The notes beneath the pieces are model-generated. The model was not told where the DNA came from. It saw nothing but the letters and a program-made list of their open reading frames with translations, and searched no databases. Of a stretch of 64,000 nt of DNA, positions 1 to 22,009 are shown one piece after another. This DNA comes from Ulva prolifera (taxonomy: Eukaryota > Chlorophyta > Ulvophyceae > Ulvales > Ulvaceae). The stretch spans positions 4,159,315 to 4,223,314 of the forward strand of contig CM041199.1 in the NCBI GenBank assembly GCA_023078555.1. Reading direction: 5' to 3'. A program made the translations under genes and the position numbers. Position 1 is the stretch's first letter. Every line of letters begins with the position of its first letter.

Positions 1-1992
1 TCCGCGTCGGCACCTGCACCAGCGCCTGCCGCAGGCCCCAGCCCGCCAGCCCGAGGCTCAGCGACACCCCCCACATGCTCGCCGGCAGCGGCACCGTGCC
101 GAACGCAGTGCCGCCGAACTGCACGATCAGCGCCTGCACGCATGCGGGCCATGTCTGAATTTCTGCCGCGTGGAGAGTTCTCCAGGCGTCGTTCACACGC
201 ACATGCATGACGCTCATGCATGCGCAGCTGATGCTCATGGAGGCCAACAGGCATGTGCGTGCACAACTTTAATTAACTACATTCATACATGACACTGGAA
301 TGTTTCATTTTGATGAGAGATATATGTGCATGGGGTTCATTCGTGTATAAAAGGGGAGGGCGCGTGCCTGCAGGACGGCCTCAGCAGCGACGATGGCGAG
401 GAAGAGTCGATGGCTGCCGAGGCCCTCGAGGAAGTTGGGCTCGTCGAAGGCCTTGCGGCACGCGACCTGGTTGAAAAGCTGCATCACGACAAACGTGTTG
501 AAGACAAAGGTGGCCTGCTGCGGCGGCGTGAGGCCGAGGGTCGCGCCGCCGTCGTGCAGGATCACCGCCATCACCACCAGCTGGTACACCGCCTGTAGCC
601 ACAGCATTGTGGTCTGATCGGGGCGTATCAGATAGGGGGGGGGGGGGACTCTGGAACCTGGAGAACCGTGCGTTTCCATATTGCGCAGGTCGGATGCGTG
701 CTTGTAGGGGGGGCGGGGCAGAGCTCTCGGGATGTACCATGGATGGTGAGAATGTCAACGCATGCGGCAACTCATGGGGCTTGCAATGCGGCCGCAAGGC
801 ACGCGCTGCTGCCACGCGCCTCTGCTGCGCTGGCCCGGTGGCTACAGGGGTCGCGCACCTGCCCGGCAATGTGCTTGACGCACGACGGCGTGAGCAGGGG
901 GGTGGTGGAGCTGAAGGGGCGCAGGCGCAGCATGGCGTCGGTGGGGGCCTCGGTGGCGAGCGCGACGCTCGCGAGGGAGTCCATGATCATGTTGATCCAC
1001 AGCATCTGGACCGGCGTGAGCGGGCTCTCGCCGTACACGAGCACGCCCACCACCGCCATCGCGACGGCCACCACGTTGATCGTCAGCTGGAACTGCACGC
1101 GGCCGGACCGTTGTTGCTGTGAGGTGCTTTTCACAGTTGTCGTGTGTTGGGATGCAGGGGCGCCATGGACACACGCCACTCGCACAGCCATCGCGTGGTG
1201 TCAGAAGCGCGATTGCGCATGCATGGCGTCCGCCACACCACGAACGACGCGATCAGCGCGCGATCCATGGCATGTGGTGCGGGCTGTGGGAGCCCACCTG
1301 CCTTCGAACTGAACCACATATACGTGGGCCATGCATGGAAAGAATGAAAGCGCAGCGGCGTACGCAAGACAGGTGTGCAATGCATGAGGGGGGGGTGGGG
1401 TGAAGGGTGCGTGGCTTGGCGCACCTGCAGGAACTTGATGATGCCAGCGAACACGTTGCGCCCCCACTTGACGCTCGACACGATGGACGCAAAGTTGTTG
1501 TCCATCAGCAGGATGTCCGAGGCCTGCCGCGCGATCGACGTGCCGGACAGCATCGCGAAGCCGACGTCCGAGCGCCGCAGCGCCGGCGCATCGTTCGTGC
1601 CATCCCCTGCAGATGCGAGCACACACGTGGCAGGACCTGTTTTAATTCGTGTTCCCCATGACATGGCAAGTGCGCTGCAGCTGGCGCGCCTGCAATGCCC
1701 GCCCGATCCGGAGTTGTGGCTGTGCACTGCAGCATCTCTGGGGATGCACGAGCGACAGGGAACGTGCCCGAGACATGAGCACGCGGGTGTTTACTTGCAC
1801 GGAGCTGTTGCAGAGTTTCGCAGCAAGAGTGACAGCTCCCGTCCGGAATGACTCTCTTGTCAGCGTAACAACAAACTGCAGACAGCCAGGAACGCAGGAA
1901 GCAGTACAGATGGGACGCCCCAGCCTCGTGCTGCTGTGGTCCAAGGTGATTTGGAGGCGCGGTGCAGTGGCAGATGCGAACCGAGGGCGCCA

Positions 1993-2033
<41 letters not shown>

Positions 2034-5000
2034 GGGGGGGTTAGCGCACCCGTCATGGCGACGATGTCGCGCCGATCCCCGGGCAGGCGGTACGCCTGGC
2101 AGCCCTGGATGATGGTGAACTTGTCCTGCGGGCTGCACCGCGCCAGCACGCGCAGCTGTGGCCACAGGTGGTTGAAGGCCTGCTGGTCGAGCGTCGCGTC
2201 GGCGCGGTAGACGCGCGAGCGGAACTCTTCACCCGTCATCACCGCGTCGCCAAAGTCGGAGCTCGTGGTCACGATGTCTCCCTCGCCACCTGCACCAGTG
2301 TTGGGTCGCTTTGCAGCATTTTGAGGGCTACCACCCAAAAAAACAGACCTGGATATTCGGAATTGTTCTATGTGATCGGGCCCGATGACCCAACACTGGC
2401 CTGCACACTGTCACTCTGAGGCGAGGATCACCGCAATGCCAGCCTCACAGTTAGGCCTGGGTGTCGAGACAAAGTAGCACGGCGGAGCATTTTGGGTGCT
2501 TCTGATTTTTGGCGTGGTCATCCACAGTTGCAATCGAACACTTACAACGAGGGGCATTGCAAACGTTGCCGCCTGCTGTGAGGGGGGTCGAGCGACACAG
2601 TCAGCAGAGCGCCGCCGTGGCGTACATGACGCACATCACAGTGAATTGTGCACAGTAGAAACGCACTGACACGATCGCCCATTGCACAAATTTTGGGCTG
2701 CGGTGAATTCCGGATACTCGGGGAGGCCTTCGGTGGCACACCCTCGTTTGATGCACCAAGACATTGACCAAATCACTACAACAGCGACTGAGCATCCATA
2801 CTGAACACCGGACATATGGCGACCGCATGTGAAGGGTATTGCTTCAGCACTGCGTACAGGACATCCAGAGCCGCGCTCATGACACACATGCATGAGCCTG
2901 ACAGCGGGGACCACCTGATACCGCTGGTGGCTACAGGTAGGGGACTATCGCTGTGTGTGCACTCAGGCTGTGACCGGCTGACTAAACATCAAACCGGAGA
3001 CATGCGGACACCGGACGCGAATGATATCGCTGCAGCGTCGAGCGGAAAGCGCACCAGAGCCGCGCTCCATGATGCCGCACTCCAGCGCGATCGTGGCCGC
3101 GGTGACCTTGTTGTCCCCCGTCAGCATGCGCACCCGCACCCCGGCGTCCTGGCACGCCTCCACCGCCCGCGGCACCTCCGGCCGCACGAGGTCCGCAATC
3201 CCAAACACCGCCAGCAGCGTCAGCCCCTCCTCTAGCCCCTCCAGGTCCACAGCCGCATTGCCGCTTGGCGCCGGCGGTGCCGCCGGCGCCTCGCTGCCGT
3301 TGCCGTTACCGTTCGAGCCGCGCGCGGCGGCGTTTGCGTTTGCGGCGCGGACGGCGCCGGTGGCGCAGGGGTCGCGGACGGCAGGGTCGTCGTCCGCAAG
3401 CTCCCGGAAGGCAACGGCAAGCAGGCGGAGGCCACCGCGCTGCATCGTGCGGAGCGCTGCCGCTTTCTCGGCGGCGGGCAGCGGCGCAGTCGAGCCGTCG
3501 GCGCGCATCTGCCACGTGCACCTCTCCAGCACCAACTGCATGCATGCGACACACCGTTGCAGCGATTCGACACAGCAATTGCTCGATACGCAAGAACCAG
3601 GGTGCATTTCCAACAGGCCCCTGCGATGGTCTCCAGTCATTGCTGGTAAACGTTTGGTAGACGGAGAAGCGGCTCTGCCGCCGATGACCGCCTCAGATGC
3701 CGGATGTGGTAGTGCCGGCCCACCAAGCTTGCCGGGAAAATCATCCGCCGGCCAGATGGATGAACAAGCAAACACCGCAAAGCGCCGCAGCATGGGGTCA
3801 GGCCACACCTCGGCAGCCCCTTTGACATACACCGTTAGCCCCCCGTACACAAGCCCCCCTCCGTCCGAGTCACCCGCCCCCGCTTCGCCGCCGCGCGGCG
3901 CCCGCCGCACGACCGTCGCCATGCGCTTGCGCTCTGAGGAAAACGGCAGCGCGGCGACGACGTCCACGCCGGCGCGGCCCGCCGCGGCGCCTGCGCCGAG
4001 GCCGGCCGCGAAGCGCAGCAGCGCAGTCTCGGTGCGGTTGCCGTTGTCGACGATGTCGCCGCCGTCGGCCGCCGCGTCGAGGGTGGCAGTGGAGTTCAGC
4101 ACGACCGCGTCGCACAGCATCCGCCGCGCAGCGGGGGCTATGTCCGCGAGCGCGGCTTGCAGGGGCGCGTGTGGGGTGCCGGCTAGCAGCGCGTCGGTGG
4201 GGACGTCGGGGAGGCTGCGGATGGCGCCACCGCCGACCCAGCCACGCACGACCTGCACAGCACCACACCTGCAACCCTCCGCCATGCACTACTGCCATAT
4301 CAACTTATTGTTGCGCACTGCTTCGGGGTGGCTGAGCCACCTGCTGCTATGCGTGACAGGGCGCCTGCGCAGGCGCCGGGCTGTCGGAAAGCCCCGCATG
4401 GCCAGCGAGCGCGCCCACATCCTGGCCGCTACGTGCTGCCGCCGCGTAACCGCGACGGGTGCAGTGCGCATGTGTCGCATGCATTCAGTCGCGCTGTGGA
4501 CCTGCCAGCGGCCAGGTTGGAGGCCGTGGGGTGTTCGCACCCGGGGGAAAGGGAGGGGGGGCCCGAAGGGGGGCCCCAGTGGTACGGGCATACTGTATAC
4601 TAAATGAAAGCGTTCGCCATGGAACGTGTAACGCTGGTACTCAGCCAGGTATCTGCAATCATGAATTTTTGGGGTGACAGATACAACAAACATCAGATTT
4701 TTCAGACCTACGCCCCATGTAACGCAGGCGAATTCGGCGATCCCTTCAATGTAGTATGGCATCACAGCATTTCCGCAAGGGGGGGCTCGGAGGGGGCGCA
4801 CGCGGAGGCGGTTGAGGGTGAGGGTGCCGGTCTTGTCGGAGCAGATGGTGGTGCAGGTGGCCATCGTCTCGCACGCGTTGAGGTAGCGCACGAGGTTGTT
4901 GTCCGAGAGCATCTGGCGCACGGAGAAGGCGAGGGCCATCGTGACGGCGAGCGGCAGGCCCTCCGGCACGGCGACGACGAGCACGGTGATCGCGTTGATG

Positions 5001-6909
5001 AGGTACTCGTTTACGGCGCGCAGCGTGTCGAGGTCGGCCATGAGGTGGTCGGGCGAGAGCGCGCGGGAGGTGAGCTGGATCGCGAAGGTCGCGGCGGCGG
5101 CGCCGGCGCCGAAGCGCCCGATCGCGTTGGCGAGGTCCTCTAGTTTGTCCTGCAGGATGGAGTTGGCCCTGCATGGCGTCGCGCTGCGGTATGGTGAACT
5201 GGGAGGGCCCTTGGGTTGGCCGTTGTGAATGCCTGAGAGATGCGAGGCAAGAGGGGCCCGCCCCAGGGCAGGATCATGTTCGCAGCAAACATCCGCAGAG
5301 ACGATGGCCCAGCTCCATCCGCTGACCACAAAGATCGTGCTCCGCTCCACTTCATCCTTGCACTCCAGTCTGTTGGGAGGATGCAACTGCTTGAGGCATG
5401 CATGCCACATGCTGATGTGTTCGTGTCGCAGGGCCACGGTGCGCTGGGGACCACTTCGAGTGGCTGCGGTTATTGCTATGGTGGCAGCCGGTTGCTCTTT
5501 GGCTTGATGAATTTGTTTGCTTTGCCATATAATGGCGCGGTATGTGTAACTTGGTAGACTTCGAGTGGCTGCGGGACTCAAAGAGAATCAAGAGAATCAA
5601 GCCCGGGAGAAAGGGTACAGTTCGCGACTTTCAAGCATGTGGTCGGACCGTTTGGATGGGAGCTGTCTCAAGCACCTGTTTGAGATGGGAACTCAGAATT
5701 GAACAAATTAGCGAAGTGCTATGTGTGTGGGTAGCGGTGTGGAGGAGCGTACGGGTTCTCTGAGGAGGTCAGTTCAGACGCCTCTGACTCGGAGCCAGAG
5801 GACGACGACACCTGGATCTGCTGGCCGCGAGTCATGAGCATGATCTTGCCGGCCTGGGAGCTGGGGCCCACCGCGGCGGCAAGCATAGATCCGTAGCCAG
5901 ACATCACCTGGCTGCCTGAGAACAAAATGTTGGGACCCTCGCGAGGGCACTTGTAGACGTCGTCAGCCTCACCTACACAAGACATGTGATTGTGAAGCAG
6001 CATAATTGTGGGTGTCGGTACATTGCTGATGCTTTGCGATGGGACGTGGCGTTGGGATTTCACTGCGTGCTTTCTTTCCGGCAAGGTGAGACGTGGACAG
6101 GCCACCGACCAATCTCGCTCGCTGGTCACGGAACGCATCGTACCTGTGAGGTTGCTTTCGTCTACACGGATGTCGAAGCCGTCCAGCAGGATGCCGTCAG
6201 CTGGTAGGATATCGCCTGCTTCGAACAAGAGGACGTCACCAACAACGAGATCGGCAACTGGAATGGACTGCACTGTCCCCTCTCTCCGGACGCGAATCTG
6301 CATTAGCAAGGTCATAATGTCAAGTTGAATGTCATGACGACCAGTTGAATTCGACGACGCTGGGCTCGACATGCAGTCATGCCATGCAGGCGAGCGACAG
6401 AACGGCAGGAACGACGCACAAGGCGCACGGCAGTCTAAAGTGCAGGCAAATTGGACACAGCTATGTGCTCTGGGTGTCTGACTGTTTGCGCACCGTGATG
6501 TTACCCTCTTCTTTCGAGAGCTTGCTGAACTGCTTATCTCTCTGGTAGTTGGTCGTGGCGGTCACCAGAACAACAACAGCAACAGCCGCCAGAATAGCCA
6601 CGCTATCTATCCATCCTGGGCCTTGAGCACTGTCTACGATCGCCCAGAGAGCTAGAGACAGAAAGCCAGAGCCAAGCAGAATGAGCAGAGTAAAGTCTTG
6701 CACCGCTTCGGCCATCAATTCCAAGAACGTCGGCTGAGCTTGATCAGGAAGAGCATTGCTACCGAATGCGGCACGATTTGCCACCACTTTGGATGCAGGC
6801 AGGCCTTCCGTGACGCTAGTGCCGAGCGCCCCGGCCAATCTACTGCTGTCCACCGATGCCAACGGGCCGCCAAGCTCGCAGACCTGATCGATGTACTCTT
6901 TCACGTCAG
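1..6909 (-). CDS. P-type Ca2+-ATPase, PMCA/ACA (type IIB) class, partial at both ends
   Basis: Pumps Ca2+ out of the cytosol at the cost of ATP; type IIB pumps act in plasma or endomembranes. Exons read on the minus strand: 6494-6909, 6144-6297, 5753-5972, 4802-5168, 3809-4252, 3055-3535, 2050-2289, 1425-1606, 859-1092, 368-592 and 1-133. All internal phases agree. In order they give the first membrane hairpin ([12 protein letters not shown]), the actuator domain (DESNLTGE), the M4 motif [11 protein letters not shown], the phosphorylation loop CSDKTGTLT (about 4810-4840), the KGAAELVLERC nucleotide-binding region, [18 protein letters not shown] across a splice, and the C-terminal helices ([10 protein letters not shown], then IVQFGG). 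The C-terminal tail lies beyond the left edge. No starting Met or calmodulin-binding site was found, so a 5' exon upstream of 6909 is probably missing. The intron 134-367 uses a GC donor. The intron 2290-3054 carries a MITE at its acceptor. Confidence 0.93.
1995..2040. repeat. Poly-G tract (poly-C on the coding strand) next to a 5' splice site
   Basis: A run of 38 G, one A and 7 more G. On the coding (minus) strand it is a C tract that begins nine bases downstream of the GT of the Ca2+-ATPase donor at 2049. Length may be unreliable in assembly. Confidence 0.9.
2295..2399. mobile_element. MITE copy 1, inserted at a splice acceptor
   Basis: A 105-bp element has perfect 13-bp terminal inverted repeats, CCAGTGTTGGGTC at 2295-2307 and its complement at 2387-2399. 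It is flanked by the 6-bp direct repeat CCTGCA (2289-2294 and 2400-2405). No coding capacity of its own. On the minus strand the repeat reads TGCAGG, which is the acceptor of the Ca2+-ATPase intron plus the first exon base. Two diverged relatives lie at 14664-14767 and 39846-39948. Confidence 0.85.
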
Positions 6910-9900
6910 CTGTGCATGTCAATGAATCAGAGGCTGATTCCCGCTCGGCCAGCGCACTCGTCACGAGGCTCCTGGCGTGCACGCGTTGCACCCGCCAGCA
7001 CCTCGTCAGCGGTCCGCCACTGTGAAGACTGGGAGCTAGCGAATGATGCAACATAATTATATCTCGATGCAAGTAGAATCTACATGCAGGTGGGGAGCGG
7101 AGAATTATTGCAATGCAGGTATCAGCGCTGTCACATGCAATGAATGCTTCGCTACGACTTGCGACACTTTCCAGTCCAAACGCAAATGCCAACACCACGA
7201 TCAGACCCTCTGGCTCTGGTGAACGTGTGTGGTGTATGTCCAGCTGTGATGATACCGAAACACGCGAACTCAGCCCAGGCCAAATGTGATGAATCGACAT
7301 GCATGCACGTGACCCGTCGGACGATGCGATACCGCTGGAGTAACGCGACTCCACATGAGCTAGGACGCAGGTGCTCTGTGGCACACATGATCACATGGTG
7401 ACATGGGCCCGTCCCATAGATGTAGCCTTTCTCCTTACGGAGAGTATATATGTTACAATTGTAACACATGTTGCCTGCCCACTACCTTGCCCATCGCCCG
7501 CAACTCGACATGGGACTCTGGTGCATCTAAAATTTATTCTGCATGCACCATCAGCACCACCAGAGCTGAGTCGGGGAAACATCCATGTATTTGCCTGTTT
7601 GGTGCCCCTGCTGCAGCATCTCGCCTGCTGCACACAGCAAGGTTTGCGCCGGGAGGCCATGGCGACGTGGTTTTGCACTGCGCCTAGTCCTTCCCATGCA
7701 CATACAAAAGGTGGCTACAGGCGCAATTGCGCCCCTGCACCCTGACGGTGTTTCGCGAGGACCGAGACGGGAAGGCAGGTGGTACAAAAGCCCACACGCG
7801 ATACAGAGGCTAGGAGATTTGTGGCGACAGTGGCACGCAGCGTACGTGCTGGTCCACGGTCGAAACCTGTTCAACGATTACAAGACATTTAGACACGCAT
7901 CATCGCGGCGACTGCCGTGCCGCGGCCACCACCGTGGCCACACCCCTCCCCCAGTTCGGGTCTTTGCTTGTTCTTCTAACAGCGGTGCATGTCAGCTGCA
8001 GTTGATGTGTTCACATAGCGACTGCAGACGAGGAGCAGCACAGCAGCGCGTGACCCGATTGAACAGATTGCTAAAGTTTTACAAAGCGCAAAGACCTGGG
8101 TCAGTGCATGGCAGAGCACCAACACAACCTCCCAGTCATCAGGTAGCGCAAGGTGTGATAGCATCGACTGCAATGCCGCAGAGAGTGCTCACTTGACGAA
8201 GTACAGCAGTGCTGGTTCATGCATGTGTGGCTGTGTGCTGAGCCACGGCGCCACATGCAGCTGGAATCACTGCTGCACCCGAGAGCTGCACATGCTAAAT
8301 TCAGCATGAGGCAGTGCCAAATCACAGGTGCATGTTGTGAACCCATGAGCATCATTGAGCAGGATGAAGAGTGGTTGACTATACTGCCATTACAAGGGGT
8401 TTCTGATGGACAGTGACCACCCACGCGCAACAGCCCATCAACACTTCCATTGTATGAAGCTGGGTCTGCAGCAGAGCAGGCTCGGTGCCGTGCCGCAGAG
8501 ATGCACCGCGATCGCTCAGCATGTGCTTTCGCCATGTGCGCCGCGTGCGTCACACTCAAACAAACAAGCAAGTGCATCAAGGGAGATGTGCACCGGTTCA
8601 CTGATGTCACCCCGTAGCAGCCAGATGCAGCAGCCAAAAGCAGCCAGGTGCGCAAAAGTCCGCAGAAGGGGCTGCTGCATCTGCTACAATGCTGCAGCTG
8701 CTACAATGGGAGTGCACCAGACCGGGTGCTACACAAAGACTGGAGTCACTACTACACCACTTCAATCTTACTGCAGCCATTCACTGCTGCTTGCAGCTGC
8801 CTACATCCTCCTGTGCAGCAGAGGCTGGGCAGGCTCAGCAAGCGCCTTGTGTGTACAATGCATGCAGGCATGTGCCGCATGCGGCACCCGGCAGAATGGA
8901 CCTCCCGCTCATGTCGCCTGTGAAGCTCAGCCAAGCTGGGGTTGAAGACACTGGGGACAGCTGTTGACTTGGCTGTGGACGGCGTGGTCGCCGTCGATCT
9001 GATCGCCTCTGGCACAATCTGAGCATGCAGTGGCTGTAGTGAAGGCCCTGTCACAGGGAGAGTTGTTGGATGAGCGCTGAGGGATTGCTGAACAGCAGTC
9101 CCGGCAGCTCTGGTGCTGTGAGCTCCAGCCGATGTCTTGCGAGAGCCGTGACTGATATGCGAACCGCCGCACAGTTGGGAAGCGAGAGCTCAACGTGAGT
9201 TGTTATCGTCTGCACGTCAGGTCACTGACAGGAGCAACCCCGTGGGGTGTGGCTGCGGATGATTGCTGTGCAAGGCGAATGAGGCAGATAGGCAGATCGC
9301 AGGTTTCTACAGGCCTACCCGTACACTGACTCTGGCCCACCACCTTCACATGTGGGGAGCTGCAGGCACTGCCCTGCGTGTGCGTTGAGTCTGGACAGCG
9401 CCGTTGTTGGCGGTCGATGGCAACAGGTCTGATCATTTCACGCCCATGACCTTGTCTCGTTCTTCGGGAGTCAACCACACAAATGGCATGGACGGCTCAT
9501 CCCTGCATATGAACTTCAATCACGCATTGTGGGAGACTGGCTCGGACAACGAGCTCACGAGAGCGAGGCCGCGTAGTCGTACCCTGGTTCCGAGACCATA
9601 CACGAACGGAAGTTTGTCCATGTCTTTGCGATGCCATTGAAATTGCAGAGTGCCTGCATGATCAAGGTCAAATTGTGTCGTGAGAGCGTGTGCCTCGCGC
9701 GGAGACGCAGTCCATGCGCAAGGGCAGCACCACCACGAAGTCTTCTAAGCGGTCATTGCATCGATGAATTTGCTGAACAGGAGGCTTTCGTTGTTCTGGA
9801 GACTTGACCGATTCACGAGGGTCGCTGCTCATCTTCAGTGGCACGAGTTAAGGAATTGAACTCGCCGTACGAGCAAAGGGTATCTCATTGATCGCCAATG

Positions 9901-10346
9901 TGGTGTCGACTGCGCGCTTGTAATTGACAAGGAAAAACACTGTTTGTCTAAAGGATTGCTAATATCTTGCGCAGCCATGGGGTGCTCGTGGGATGGTGCA
10001 GCAAGCAGATGGCCTGGTGTGGCTACAAGCAGCCCAGCCAACGCGATGGCTCACACACTCATGGCCGTGGATCATTTGGTCTAGCGTCGCATGCAGGCCG
10101 CAAAGGCGTCAGCATGATTGCCTGTGTCTACATATACGACGGCGTGTGTCGTGCCGGTTCAGTTCTTGTCTATCAACTTCCTCGCTTCTGGTGACACGAT
10201 CTCATGTCGCTTTGATGATTATGTCGCCTTAAATATCAGTGCGCGCGTCAAATTGTCTGATAACAACTAGCATGTCCTATTGAAGTGGCTGCTTCACTGT
10301 CCTGTGAATTGGAGTTGCGTTGCACAACAAGGCTAGCCGTTCTGTC
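6910..10346. other. Divergent intergenic region between the Ca2+-ATPase and PEX6
   Basis: No convincing gene seen. It should hold the promoters of both flanking genes and probably a missing 5' exon of the ATPase. At 7445-7465 a TATATAT stretch runs into a perfect 14-bp palindrome, GTTACAATTGTAAC (7452-7465), a candidate regulatory site. Short open frames on both strands show no recognisable domain. Confidence 0.5.
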
Positions 10347-19893
<9,547 letters not shown>

Positions 19894-21384
19894 CTTGTGG
19901 CAGATTCGCGCATCAGCTGATACATGCATGGCATTTGTCCGAGTCGCACGCCATCAATGGCCTTGAGCCTGTGGCAAATTGCGTATGCGCTTATGCATGC
20001 CTGGTGTCCTGCATTGCAGGGGATCTCCCGTGAGAGGGTGTTGCGAAGCAGGCTCAGCAGCTTCCATAACTCCCCCGAATGCTCTGTTTTCGTGCATTTC
20101 GGCCATCGTGGCAAGCTTAGAGGTTTGTCTGCCTAGGATAGGACGTAGGTGTCTGTGCACAGGATTGTGCTGACGGGACTAGCATGGCCTGTGCACGAGA
20201 CTGTGCACCTAGCGAACGGGTGATGCGGCTGTGGCGGTGGTGGCTGTGGTGGCCTGCACCACTCGCCGGCCCGGAACAGGCAGCAGCACACCTTTGGCCG
20301 AGCCCTGTTGCTGTTCTGCCACCTTGCTGCAGGCTCAGGGCCGGCCCCTTCTCTCGCCTTCTACTTCTAGTAACGCCTGCATCAACTCGAATTACTCGTA
20401 AACTTCGGCCGAGTGCCTTTTTCTGCCCCGTAGTGTGCGGTCGGCAGCGCTTTAGATTGAGATTGCCGTAGGCCAGTAGCATCCGTCCGCAGCGGGCGCG
20501 GGGAGGAGCCTGCATGCTGTGGTCATCAGGCTTGCGGCCGCTGTCGGTTGCGTGATGCACTCGCAGGCGACGCTGCCCCGGTAGTCGGGCCGCCGTGCTT
20601 TGAGATTCAGGCCAGCAGTACATGATTTCACATGCACACGTGGGTCACTGCTGCGGATAGATGGTGGTGGATAACTGGGTGCTCGTATGTTCAGAACAGT
20701 CTGTCGCTGCTGTGCTTGCTGTGCTGTGCTGGGCTAGTGCAGGAGGGAGGGGGGGGGTGGGGGGTATTTATCGGGCGAAACACATTGCGTAGATGAATGA
20801 GGGGTGGCCACGAGACAGCCTGTTCCCTGCCAAGCTGAGCAAGGGGCAGCTGTACGCCCGAGTGTAGCTGAATCGTGTGCTGCTGCAGTGGCTGGGGAAG
20901 TATTGCGCACCTCATACAGCCCGGTGGACGGGAGCCCAGCCTGACAGCGATATTGCACCTGCTGCGGAGTAGTATAGCAGCGATAGGTGTCTGGTGGCTA
21001 CTGGTGGTGGGAGGCATGCAGCTGTTGCGATCGGGCTGGGCTGTGTAAGCACTGGTGGACATTTGCAGTATCTCACGAGTGCAAGGTGTAGCATTTGCAC
21101 AGCAACACGTAACACCACACTCCCAACTGTTCTGCCCCCAAAAAGGGGGGTGCATAGCCGTAGACTCATGGCACATGCTTGCTCCTGTAGACACAGGAGG
21201 CCTCGGTGGTAGCGGCATAGTGTTGGGTGGGTGTGAGGAAATGTCAAGACAGGGTCTCGTCTCGTGAGGCAGGTAGCACCGTGGGCCTCGCATGCACAGG
21301 AGCACCTCACAGCCTCTTCACATCAGGTCTTCCCCCATTTGTGGACCATGCGATTGTGGAGTCCCAGATCATGCTCCCAGCGGT
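19894..21384. other. Intergenic region downstream of PEX6
   Basis: Nothing convincing is seen. It contains a short near-repeat of the PEX6 C-terminal coding end: GAGTCGCACGCC occurs at about 19868 and again at about 19942. Open frames on both strands show no domain. Confidence 0.45.
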
Positions 21385-21989
21385 TTCAGTGTTTGTTTTC
21401 TCCCGTTCACTCTTTTGTAATATGTACCCAGCGGTCGCCTGGGCGCGCCCAGCGATGCTGCAGCACATTGCAACAGCGTCCACGCGCGCACAGACACCAC
21501 GCCTCATGCCGCGCCTGGAGATGGCGGCCGTGGACGTCGTGGTCACACATGCGCCGGCAGCCTCGTACGTGTCCGCTGCGGCGCAGGAGACGGGTGCGAC
21601 GGCGGAGCGGGCGGAGGACAGGAAGCGGGACCGCTTCCGGCGGGATGTGCCTGACCATGCCGCGTTACGGTTTGTTCCGTTTGCAGACGAATCGTGTGGC
21701 TTCGTGGGCAAGGCTGCCATGAGGTTCGTCTGTCAGTTGGGGGATGTGGCCGCTGCCAGTGGGCGCATCTCCAAAGGCGCGGTTGTCCAGTGAGCGCTGC
21801 GGGTGTTGTCAGTGTCGCTGCAGCGAGGCAATGCGGACATGTATCGGAAGTCTGGGCTTGTCATCTCTCGGGAGCAGGGGTTGCAGTATGATGCGGGCCT
21901 TGAGGACGCGATCCTGCCGGACTGAGTTGTGAGTGCGGTTGTAGTGTTTGTGTGCGTGTGTGTTGAAGTTGACTCGGATGAGATTCGGA
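21385..21989 (+). mobile_element. Broken 3' fragment of a non-LTR retroelement ORF
   Basis: On the plus strand, 21475-21924 encodes the C-terminal tail typical of algal non-LTR retroelement polyproteins (VVVTHAPAASYV, then FVPFADESCGF, then GNADMYRKSGLVISREQGL). A TGA at 21791-21793 interrupts it where the family usually has Trp; the frame then continues (ALRVLSVSLQRGNADMY) to a TGA near 21924. The reverse transcriptase part is missing. The fragment begins directly after a 36-bp sequence (21385-21420) whose exact copy lies at 21990-22025. Dead copy. Confidence 0.7.
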
Positions 21990-22009
21990 TTCAGTGTTTG
22001 TTTTCTCCC

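Noticed and set aside
20117..20623. A 168-codon minus-strand open frame downstream of PEX6
   Set aside because: Arg/Gly/Ser-rich with no domain, in a region where GC content makes long open frames frequent.
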